Source: Rhodospirillales bacterium (GTDB lineage Bacteria; Pseudomonadota; Alphaproteobacteria; Rhodospirillales; JADHTD01). Taken from it: a DNA stretch of 6,598 nucleotides. Shown here one piece after another: positions 1 to 6,155 of this stretch. The stretch lies in the NCBI GenBank assembly GCA_016776525.1, contig JADHTD010000156.1:1-6598 (forward strand), in the 5' to 3' direction. The first letter of the stretch is position 1. Each line of letters opens with the position of its first letter. Both the position numbers and the translations under genes were made by a program. The notes beneath the pieces are model-generated. The model did not search any database, was not told the DNA's origin, and saw only the letters and a program-made list of their open reading frames with translations.

Positions 1-103
1 TGCTCAATAGCGGACATTGCACTCGTATCTTTATATTTGAACAAGATATGAAGTTATCCGATCAAATTTTCTACGATTTTTTCAGGACTTCCCATCACAA
101 AAC

Positions 104-1069
104 TCAATCCAGCAAATCAACTACATCAGAAACGTTCAAATGCGTATACCTTTGGACGCTGCGACTGTCTCTATGACCGCTTACCATCATGATTTGTGCT
201 TGGTTAAAACCCTTCCTTGCGACCATGGTTATGCGGGTATGACGGAGTTGGTGCAGGCATATATCATTATCCAGTCCAACAGCTTTTCGTGCCCGTCTAA
301 AGGCCGTTGAGACGCTGTGGGCGGTGATTGGAAAGATCCGGGCCTTGCTGGTAAGGCATGTCTTTTGTGCCTCTCTGAGAATCTCTACGGCCCTCATGGT
401 TAGGGGAACAGGCCTATCTCCTGTTTTACCGTTGATGACATTCAGATATCTCTCATCCAAATGAAGGTCATGAGGGGTTAACTTAACAATCTCAGCACGC
501 CGCATTGCTGTTTCGTAGGCCAGTTCGACAACCGTTGCCATGATTGGCGTAAGGGCCTCTAACAGTTTATCGAGTTCAGAACGTTCAACGATGCGTGTTC
601 GTGGTTTGCTTGGGGGCGGCATGTTAACGCCTTCGACTGGAGACACGATATCGAGCAGATATTCCCGTTTGCCCCATTTGAAGATGCGGGAGATCAATGA
701 CAAATCTTTGCGGCATGTGGCATTTGCAACATGTTGAAGGCGATAGAGACGATATTCATTGATATGCTGTTGAGTGATTTTGTTAATATCCATTGGGATT
801 GACAGAAGTTTAAACTCTCGGCAGATGCGGTTGAGCATGAGGAAGGACTCATGTTGGGTAGCCTTTCCCCGGAAACCGACTGAACAAAGACTCTCCCCTA
901 ATTCATAGAAGGTCGTAATCGGCCCTGTATTCTTGATGCGTGATTGTTCTTCTTTTGCCCATTGTTCAGCTTCTGCCCTGCTAGGGAAGGATGCGGACTT
1001 TGGTTTATGACCCTTTATACGCAGCTGAACATTCCACAATCCGCTCGGTAATTGTCTGTAGGCAGCCAT
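104..1069 (-). CDS. Tyrosine recombinase / phage-type integrase
   Basis: A 321-residue site-specific recombinase of the phage integrase family, which catalyses integration and excision by strand exchange through a 3'-phosphotyrosine intermediate. Residues 1-48 look like a small arm-type DNA-binding domain (beta strands around YRQLPSGLWNVQLRIKG, then a helix). Residues about 52-145 are the core-binding SAM-like domain. Residues about 158-321 are the catalytic domain. All six family catalytic positions are present: R190 in TAMRRAE, K215 in NGKTGDRP, H273 and R276 in HQLRHT, H299 in SGHR and nucleophile Y308 in RYTH. The length is normal for the family, so the enzyme looks intact. The ATG is supported by AAGGAG seven bases upstream. 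It starts 48 bp from the tRNA-derived junction and reads away from it. Which subfamily it belongs to cannot be told from sequence reading alone. Confidence 0.95.
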   Translation of the reverse strand: MAAYRQLPSGLWNVQLRIKGHKPKSASFPSRAEAEQWAKEEQSRIKNTGPITTFYELGESLCSVGFRGKATQHESFLMLNRICREFKLLSIPMDINKITQQHINEYRLYRLQHVANATCRKDLSLISRIFKWGKREYLLDIVSPVEGVNMPPPSKPRTRIVERSELDKLLEALTPIMATVVELAYETAMRRAEIVKLTPHDLHLDERYLNVINGKTGDRPVPLTMRAVEILREAQKTCLTSKARIFPITAHSVSTAFRRARKAVGLDNDICLHQLRHTRITMVARKGFNQAQIMMVSGHRDSRSVQRYTHLNVSDVVDLLD

Positions 1070-1076
1070 TGGAAAA

Positions 1077-1082
1077 CTCCTT
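1077..1082 (-). promoter_or_regulatory. Ribosome binding site of the integrase, partly inside a dyad
   Basis: The minus strand reads AAGGAG, then seven bases, then ATG, a near-perfect Shine-Dalgarno sequence that fixes the integrase start. Its first three bases are also the last three of the downstream arm of the inverted repeat at 1080-1103, so an mRNA hairpin there would pair half of the ribosome binding site. Confidence 0.7.
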
Positions 1083-1103
1083 GTAACCTATTGAAGTTAC
1101 AAG
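1080..1103. repeat. Perfect 8-bp inverted repeat in the integrase leader
   Basis: CTTGTAAC (1080-1087) and GTTACAAG (1096-1103) are exact reverse complements separated by eight bases. The dyad lies between the attachment site and the integrase start codon. It could be an operator for a repressor or excisionase, an arm-type binding site for the integrase N-terminal domain, or an RNA hairpin that limits integrase translation by pairing part of the ribosome binding site. Followed on the plus strand by a short T-run, it could also be read as a weak terminator in that direction, but the stem is AT-rich and two bases beyond the usual position. The dyad itself is directly visible; its function is inference. 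Confidence 0.6.
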
Positions 1104-1108
1104 AGCTT

Positions 1109-1136
1109 TTTATAGATTTCGTAATGCGGGGGTCGG
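1109..1136 (-). promoter_or_regulatory. Possible integrase promoter spanning the element/tRNA junction
   Basis: On the minus strand TATAAA (1109-1114) is a good -10 candidate, matching five of six consensus bases. The best upstream hexamer, CCGACC at 1131-1136 with a 16-base spacer, matches TTGACA at only three positions and lies inside the tRNA-derived segment. Transcription would begin near 1102, at the outer edge of the inverted repeat, placing the whole dyad at the very 5' end of the mRNA. The weak -35 keeps this tentative. Confidence 0.3.
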
Positions 1137-1162
1137 GTGTTCAAGTCACCCAGGCGGCACCA
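1118..1162 (+). other. attR-type attachment site: 3' half of tRNA-Thr(CGU)
   Basis: Reading the plus strand, this folds as the 3' part of a tRNA. It has anticodon loop TTCGTAA with anticodon CGT (1120-1122), the 3' side of the anticodon stem TGCGG (1125-1129), a five-base variable loop, T stem GGGTG/CACCC (1135-1139/1147-1151) around TTCAAGT, acceptor strand AGGCGGC (1152-1158), discriminator A and encoded CCA (1160-1162). The layout matches E. coli thrW position by position. The bases just left of 1118 cannot pair as the anticodon stem and no D arm or 5' acceptor exists, so it is a truncated copy and not a functional tRNA gene. The break exactly at the anticodon loop is a standard crossover point for tyrosine recombinases. 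Together with the adjacent integrase, this marks the right junction of the element. The intact gene should have a 5' acceptor strand GCCGCCT. Confidence 0.85.
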
Positions 1163-1279
1163 TTTCCCCCCTTAAAATTTATGCCCCCTCACCACCCACC
1201 CGGCGGCAACGGTTCATGCCAATAAAGCCCCGCAGCCGGCAAGGATGATCAGCCAATAGGCCGCCTTGGGGCAAACGAC

Positions 1280-2146
1280 TTATTGGGCCTCCAAATACCA
1301 ATCGAGGATTTCCTCGCCGGTCATGAAGACGACGCCGGGTTTTTTCGACAGCTCTTCGAAGATGCGGCGGAAGTACTTGATGCGGTGCGGCACGCCGTGG
1401 ATGTAGGGGTGCACGGAGACGGTCATCACCCGCACGTTGTCGGCCCCTTCCTCGTAAACGGTTTCGAAATATTCCATGGTCCGCTCATAGAGCATCGACG
1501 ATTTGTGCTGCTGCAACAGCATGATCGGGATGTCGTTGAGTTCCGTCGTATAGGGGATGGAATAAAGCGGCCCGCTGTCGGTGTTCACTTTGCAGGGCTG
1601 GTCATCGAGGATCCAGTCGGCCGTGTACTCGACCCCGGCGTCGACCAGCAGTTCCGGCGTCCGCTCGGTCTGGGTCAAGCCCGGGCCCATCCAGCCGCGC
1701 GGCTTGTAGCCGCAATAGGCTTTGAGCTTGTCGACGGTCTTTTGGATTTCCTCGGCTTCGTTCTCCAGCAGGTACATGGGCTTTTGCACATAGCTGTGGC
1801 CCATGAATTCCCACTCGTCTTCCAGGCAGGCCATGGCGACGCGCGGATAGACATCGACAACGGTGGCGTTCATGGAAACCGTCGGCTTGATGTTGAATTC
1901 ACGCAAGACCTCCATGATCCGCCAGATGCCGATGCGCATGCCGTATTCCGACCAGCACCAGTTGGGGATATCCGGCACATGGATGGTGTCGCCCGGCGGC
2001 GTCAGGATGCGCCTGGGCAGGGGCTCGGTCGGCACCCATTCCTCCAGGTTGACCACCGGCCAGACAATGAGACGCCCGCCGTCGGGCAGCTTCAATGGCT
2101 TGCGGTCGACGATGGCGCTGTATTCGATGCGGTCCTTGATATCCAT
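1280..2146 (-). CDS. Polysaccharide deacetylase-family (NodB/PuuE-like) hydrolase
   Basis: A 288-residue, probably cytoplasmic protein with no signal peptide or membrane segment. It resembles the PuuE-like branch of the polysaccharide deacetylase (carbohydrate esterase 4) fold, whose members hydrolyse amide bonds of N-acetyl sugars or, in PuuE, the allantoin ring. Visible motif equivalents are VNLEEW (32-37) where classical members have TFDDG, GHS (116-118), RGWMGPG (150-156) for motif 3, ADW (176-178) for motif 4, and SVHPYIHG (244-251) for the terminal histidine motif. The acidic pair of TFDDG and the second histidine of HSxxH are absent, so classical zinc binding is doubtful and the substrate cannot be assigned. 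Length is near that of PuuE-type enzymes. The ATG is preceded by GAGG six bases upstream. The gene sits 118 bp beyond the element junction and 119 bp downstream of the kinase stop, with a promoter candidate of its own, so it is probably not part of the sensory operon. Confidence 0.85.
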   Translation of the reverse strand: MDIKDRIEYSAIVDRKPLKLPDGGRLIVWPVVNLEEWVPTEPLPRRILTPPGDTIHVPDIPNWCWSEYGMRIGIWRIMEVLREFNIKPTVSMNATVVDVYPRVAMACLEDEWEFMGHSYVQKPMYLLENEAEEIQKTVDKLKAYCGYKPRGWMGPGLTQTERTPELLVDAGVEYTADWILDDQPCKVNTDSGPLYSIPYTTELNDIPIMLLQQHKSSMLYERTMEYFETVYEEGADNVRVMTVSVHPYIHGVPHRIKYFRRIFEELSKKPGVVFMTGEEILDWYLEAQ

Positions 2147-2171
2147 TTGATCCCTCTTGGTGGCGGCTGCC

Positions 2172-2196
2172 TAATTCACAGTTTTCAAGCGAATTA
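2172..2196. promoter_or_regulatory. Possible operator dyad upstream of the deacetylase gene
   Basis: TAATTC (2172-2177) and GAATTA (2191-2196) are a perfect 6-bp inverted repeat with a 13-base centre. The right half touches the predicted transcription start near 2191, a location where repressors commonly bind. The centre-to-centre spacing of about 19 bases puts both halves on one DNA face only roughly. The repeat is short and AT-rich, so chance is a real alternative. Confidence 0.25.
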
Positions 2197-2197
2197 A

Positions 2198-2226
2198 ATC
2201 ATCGACCCTGGCTGCCGGTCCGTCAA
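2198..2226 (-). promoter_or_regulatory. Sigma70-type promoter for the deacetylase gene
   Basis: On the minus strand TTGACG (2221-2226) matches five of six -35 bases and GATGAT (2198-2203) four of six -10 bases, with the optimal 17-base spacer. The predicted start near 2191 gives a leader of about 45 bases before the ATG at 2146. Position, spacing and orientation all fit, and the 119-bp gap after the kinase leaves room for an independent promoter. Confidence 0.45.
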
Positions 2227-2265
2227 ACACCGATTGCAGAAAAATAAAAAATGCGCCGCCCTGCC

Positions 2266-5200
2266 CTACAACGTGCCGATATATTTGACGACGCCTTCCA
2301 GCACGCCGTTCAGTTGCGGCGCCAGTTTGTCGATGTTTTCCCAGTCGTCGGACTTGCCGGCCTTTTCCAGGTCCTGGCAGAGGTCGGCCAGGCGATGGGC
2401 GCCGACGGCCCGGGACGACGATTTCAGTTTGTGGGCGGCGGCGCCGACGGCGGCGGCGGCGCGGCCGTCAAAGGCGTCGGTGATTTCCTTGACGTTATTG
2501 GTGGCCGGTTCGACGAAATCCTGGAGAATTTCCCGGAGCGTCTCCTCGTCATCGCCGAACACATCGCGCAGGGCGCTGAGGTCGACCGGCACCTCACCGC
2601 CGCTGTCCGCCTCTGTATCACCGTTGCCGCCGTCTCCAGGTTTCTCCGGGACCGGCAGCGGGGCGGCCAGGGCCGCGGCATCGATTTCAAGGGGGGCGTC
2701 GTCGCCGTCTCGGCTGGCCGGCATCCATTTCTTCAGGGTCGTGCGCAGCAGGCTCATTTCCAGCGGTTTTGACAGGTAATCGTCCATGCCGGCGGCCAGG
2801 CAGCGGTCGGCCTCGCCCTGCAGGGCATTGGCGGTGATGGCGATAATCGGGAACCGGGCGTCGTATTCTTCTTGGCTCTCGCGGATCGCTGCCGTCAACT
2901 GGAAGCCGTCCCACACCGGCATGTGGCAATCGGACAAGAGGATCGCATAACTCTTCTTCTGCCAGGCCTCGAAGGCCTGCTTGCCGTCATCATAGATTTC
3001 CGCCGCATAGCCGAGCAGGTTGAGCTGACGCAGGATAACGTCCTGGTTGGTCAGGTTGTCTTCGGCGACCAGGATCAGCCGCCCCTGGCGTTCGGCTTCC
3101 TGCACGGTCGGCGCTTTGCGGGCGCCGGCGTCTTCTTTCTCTTCCTCCGCCTTGATCTCCGGGCTGGCCCGGCCGACGGTGACGGCCACCGCCGTCAGGA
3201 AAGCGGCGCGGTGAACGGGGGAGGCGTCGACGATGATCGTTTCTTCATCCATCTGGCGGGCCGAGCGCCGCCGCCCGGGTTCCAGGAAAATGAACTTGGT
3301 GTCCGCCAGCTCCGGGGCTTCGTGGAAATCCTCGCGCAGTGCCCGCTTGCGGTCTTCCGACAGGCTGGGGCTGAGGACGACGGTATGGAACGGCTCCCCT
3401 TTGACGGCCGCGTCCAGGGCCGTCGCTCTGGCCTGTTCGATATCGTCGACGCCGGTGACGGTGGCCTTGCTATGGGTCAGGTAACGTTCGACGATTTCCC
3501 GGCCCTCGCCGGTCGGCGTGACAATAAGCGCGCGGACACCGCTGAGATCGCGGGATTCCTTGCGCTCGGCTTTTTTGTCGGAGCGCTTGTGCGGCAGGGT
3601 GACCGAGAAGGTTGATCCTTGGCCCAGTTCGCTGACGACCGAAAGGGCGCCGTTCATCAGCTCGCTCAGGCGGGCACAGATGGAAAGCCCCAGGCCGGTG
3701 CCGCCGAAGCGCCGGGTGGTCGAACTCTCCGCCTGGGTAAAGGCTTCGAACAGTTTCTCCTGGGCTTCAGGCGGAATGCCGATGCCGTTGTCGATGATGG
3801 AATATTTGATGATAACGGCTTCGCCGTCCTGTTTATCCAGATCGGCGCGGATGACGACAATGCCCTTTTTACCGGCTTCGGTTTCGGTGAACTTGACGGC
3901 GTTGCCGCCCATATTGAACAGCACCTGGCGGAGCCGCACCTGGTCGCCCTCAACCCAGTCGGGAATTTCCGGATCGACAAAAGCCAGGATCGTGACGTCT
4001 TTCTTGGCGGCGTTGGGCGCCAGGGTTTCGCAGACCCCTTCGACTGCGTCGCGGACCGATATGGGGATCGATTCCAGGTGCAGCTTACCGGCCTCGATCT
4101 TCGAGAAATCGAGAATGTCATTGATGACCTGTAACAGCGAAAAAGCGGAATCGCGGACCGTGCCCATCATCTGGCGCTGGTCCGTGTCCATATCTGTTTC
4201 CCTGAGCAGGTCGATCATGCCGACGATGCCGTTCATCGGCGTGCGGATTTCATGGCTCATGGCGGCCAGGAATTCCGACTTGGCCTTGGTCGCACCCTCC
4301 GCCGCATCGCGGGCGTCGCGGAGTTCCTCTTCGGCTTTTTTCAGGTCGGTAATGTCGGAGCGGATACCGGCAATGCCGCCGCCACTGGTTCGCCGTTCGC
4401 GGACCATCATCCAGCGGCCATCGGCCATTTGCTGGTTGATGCCTTCGCCGGTCGGGTTGAGATGGTTTTCCATCCGCTCCTTCTTGATCTCGGCCTTGTC
4501 CCGCTGGCCGGTTTCTCCGCCGTACTGGTCCCGTTCCAGGCCGGTGTCGATCAATTCCTCGAAGGTGACGCCGGGTTCCATGATGTCGGCAACGGTCGGG
4601 AACAGATTTTTGTACTGTTCGTTGCAGATGACCATGCGGTCATCCTTGTCGTAGATGACGAAGCCTTCGGAGATGCTTTCAATGGCATCCCGTAAAATCA
4701 GCTCAGCGTCTTCAGCGGATTCCAGGGCGTCCGCCATTTCGCGTGTGCGTTCCTCGACCCGCTGCTCCAGTTCCTGGCTGTAGCGTTGCAACTTGGCTTC
4801 CGCTTCCTTCAGGTCGGAAATGTCTTTGACGCTGGAAGAGACGGCGACCGGTTTGCCGGCGGCGTCGGTCAGCTGCGACAAGGTGATGAGCACGGGGATG
4901 ATCTTGCCGTCCTTATTCCAGCGCAGCCCCTCCACATTGCGAACTTCACGGCCTTCCAGGCATTGATGCAGCAGGACTTCCGCTTGGTTGTGGCGTTCCG
5001 GCGGCACGATAACGGTGAGAGGATTGCCCAGCAGTTCCTCGCGGGTCCAGCCGTAGGCCCTAACCGCATCGTTGTTAAGGTCGATAATGTTGCCTTCCAG
5101 GTCTTCGATGACGATCGGATCGGTCGAATCCATGAAGACCTTGGACATGCGCTGCAGGCCTTCTTCGGCGACGGCGCGCTGGGCGATTTCGATTTCCAGT

Positions 5201-6105
5201 TCTTTCGACGTCGCCTCGGCGGCCCTGGCGCGGTTCCGCGTCTGTTGCAGAAGGCCGATGATCAGGGTCAGCAGCGCCGTTACGATAAGCCCCGAGATCA
5301 AGGTCAGATCGGCTAATTTGTGGGGAATACCGCCGGAAAAAAAACGGTCGAAATGCCAGGTGATTTCCAATTCGGCGCCGGCGCTGACGGTGCGGGTGGT
5401 TACCGAATGCAGGGTTTTCCGGTCGATTTTGGCGATGACGGATTTTTCCGAGCCCTGGCCGTCCCCTTCCGGGAAGCGGCCCTTGAGGGAAATCACAACC
5501 CCCGGCGGCACATGCAGGTCAAAGAGGCCTTTGACCAGCGTGCTGTAATCGACGAGGCCGACAATCACCCGGTTTTCCTCGTTATGGAAAGTGCCGAGGG
5601 CGACCGGGGAAATGATCCCGGACCCGTCTTTCCGGGTGATCGGCTGACCAAGGATCAGTTCGCCGAAACGGGCCTGGGCAACCGAAATGGTTTCTTTAAT
5701 CTGCGGCTGGTCGGCGAGCAGGGTCTTTGCCGACAGGATGCCGTCGGCATCCGATGAATAGCTGATCCGCCATTCCTTTTCATTGCTTTCCGGGACCGGC
5801 TCGAAAAAGGCGGCGGCATCGAGGAAAAAAGCCGTGGCCCGGGCTTCCAGGCCGTCAAAAGCGTTGAGGAATTCGGATTCCGTGACCTGGGATGAATTTT
5901 CCGAGAGGGCGGCAAGACCGGACAGCGGCGCATAGCTTTCTTCAAGCCAGGCCAACAGGGTGCCGGACAGCCATTGCGCCGATTGTTCGGCTTCCAATTC
6001 CCAGCCGCGGCGGGCCTCATCGCGGAAGGCCTGGCTGACGGCAAGCGTGCCGGCACTCCCAAGCGCCGCAATAATGAGCAGGATTATGACCCGTAATCCC
6101 GTCAT
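2266..6105 (-). CDS. CHASE/PAS hybrid sensor histidine kinase with two receivers and HPt
   Basis: A 1279-residue inner-membrane phosphorelay kinase (1298 if read from GTG at 6162; numbering below uses the longer form). A membrane segment lies at 22-43, a CHASE-like periplasmic sensor at about 44-284 (SENSSQVTESEFLNAF is typical), and a second segment at 285-306. PAS domains follow at about 340-450 and 487-605, joined by helical linkers. HisKA has H637 in MSHEIRTPMNG. HATPase_c has N754, DNGIGIP (791-797) and GGTGLGLS (820-827). Residues about 875-995 look like a receiver that lost its acidic pocket and phosphoacceptor (VVLSPSL). A complete receiver follows with E1034, D1035, D1078 in LSDCHMP, T1110 and K1132. 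An HPt domain has H1244 in AAHKLKSSSRAVGA. It should relay H637 to D1078 to H1244 and then to an external regulator. ATG at 6105 is preferred because GGGGA lies nine bases upstream and the membrane segment follows at once. It lies just downstream of a TorT-like gene and is probably cotranscribed with it. Confidence 0.95.
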   Translation of the reverse strand: MTGLRVIILLIIAALGSAGTLAVSQAFRDEARRGWELEAEQSAQWLSGTLLAWLEESYAPLSGLAALSENSSQVTESEFLNAFDGLEARATAFFLDAAAFFEPVPESNEKEWRISYSSDADGILSAKTLLADQPQIKETISVAQARFGELILGQPITRKDGSGIISPVALGTFHNEENRVIVGLVDYSTLVKGLFDLHVPPGVVISLKGRFPEGDGQGSEKSVIAKIDRKTLHSVTTRTVSAGAELEITWHFDRFFSGGIPHKLADLTLISGLIVTALLTLIIGLLQQTRNRARAAEATSKELEIEIAQRAVAEEGLQRMSKVFMDSTDPIVIEDLEGNIIDLNNDAVRAYGWTREELLGNPLTVIVPPERHNQAEVLLHQCLEGREVRNVEGLRWNKDGKIIPVLITLSQLTDAAGKPVAVSSSVKDISDLKEAEAKLQRYSQELEQRVEERTREMADALESAEDAELILRDAIESISEGFVIYDKDDRMVICNEQYKNLFPTVADIMEPGVTFEELIDTGLERDQYGGETGQRDKAEIKKERMENHLNPTGEGINQQMADGRWMMVRERRTSGGGIAGIRSDITDLKKAEEELRDARDAAEGATKAKSEFLAAMSHEIRTPMNGIVGMIDLLRETDMDTDQRQMMGTVRDSAFSLLQVINDILDFSKIEAGKLHLESIPISVRDAVEGVCETLAPNAAKKDVTILAFVDPEIPDWVEGDQVRLRQVLFNMGGNAVKFTETEAGKKGIVVIRADLDKQDGEAVIIKYSIIDNGIGIPPEAQEKLFEAFTQAESSTTRRFGGTGLGLSICARLSELMNGALSVVSELGQGSTFSVTLPHKRSDKKAERKESRDLSGVRALIVTPTGEGREIVERYLTHSKATVTGVDDIEQARATALDAAVKGEPFHTVVLSPSLSEDRKRALREDFHEAPELADTKFIFLEPGRRRSARQMDEETIIVDASPVHRAAFLTAVAVTVGRASPEIKAEEEKEDAGARKAPTVQEAERQGRLILVAEDNLTNQDVILRQLNLLGYAAEIYDDGKQAFEAWQKKSYAILLSDCHMPVWDGFQLTAAIRESQEEYDARFPIIAITANALQGEADRCLAAGMDDYLSKPLEMSLLRTTLKKWMPASRDGDDAPLEIDAAALAAPLPVPEKPGDGGNGDTEADSGGEVPVDLSALRDVFGDDEETLREILQDFVEPATNNVKEITDAFDGRAAAAVGAAAHKLKSSSRAVGAHRLADLCQDLEKAGKSDDWENIDKLAPQLNGVLEGVVKYIGTL

Positions 6106-6114
6106 CCTGCCGGT

Positions 6115-6119
6115 TCCCC
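6115..6119 (-). promoter_or_regulatory. Candidate ribosome binding site deciding the kinase start
   Basis: GGGGA on the minus strand stands nine bases before ATG at 6103-6105. The alternative GTG at 6160-6162 has no purine-rich sequence at a suitable distance, and the extra 19 residues it adds (many Arg, Trp, His, Cys) have no family character. This favours the ATG, though translational coupling to the preceding stop could still permit the GTG. Confidence 0.4.
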
Positions 6120-6155
6120 GCCAACGTTCATCATCGCACCTGTGCCGGATCCATC

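Larger units (their letters stand above)
1..1162. mobile_element. Right end of a tRNA-Thr-integrated element (island, ICE or prophage)
   Basis: This segment runs from the left window edge to the end of the tRNA-derived attachment site. It holds an intact tyrosine recombinase directly next to a partial tRNA 3' end, the usual arrangement at one end of an element integrated into a tRNA gene. Base composition is visibly more AT-rich than the deacetylase and kinase genes to the right, which fits a foreign origin. Only the integrase end is visible, so the element's class (integrative conjugative element, prophage or non-mobile island) cannot be decided. Since the tRNA fragment is on the plus strand and lacks its 5' half, the element body must extend leftward and the intact tRNA must lie beyond the left edge. 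The call is an inference from the integrase plus the junction. Confidence 0.8.

Noticed and set aside
60..103. A short minus-strand gene or terminator just downstream of the integrase stop
   Set aside because: The only ATG frame there is about 13 codons without a ribosome site, and no stem-loop adjoins the T or A runs.
1260..1266. GCCGCCT, the exact 5' acceptor strand expected for the tRNA-Thr, downstream of the fragment
   Set aside because: No D arm or anticodon arm follows it, and it lies on the wrong side of the 3' half. A 7-mer match in GC-rich DNA is expected by chance.
1283..2197. Long plus-strand open frame (304 codons) opposite the deacetylase gene
   Set aside because: It mirrors the GC-rich codon usage of the real gene. 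Its product is rich in His, Gly, Val and Asp without recognisable motifs, while the minus-strand product has clear family motifs.
2239..2265. Rho-independent terminator after the kinase
   Set aside because: The minus strand has a T-rich tract (TTTTTTATTTTT) just past the stop, but no stable GC-rich stem lies next to it. The nearest 5-bp pairing is distant and has a long loop.
2872..4654. Several long plus-strand frames opposite the kinase gene
   Set aside because: They are antisense shadows of a gene with unambiguous HisKA, HATPase, receiver and HPt motifs. Their products are low-complexity (Ser/Arg-rich or Gly/Asp/His-rich) and lack convincing starts.
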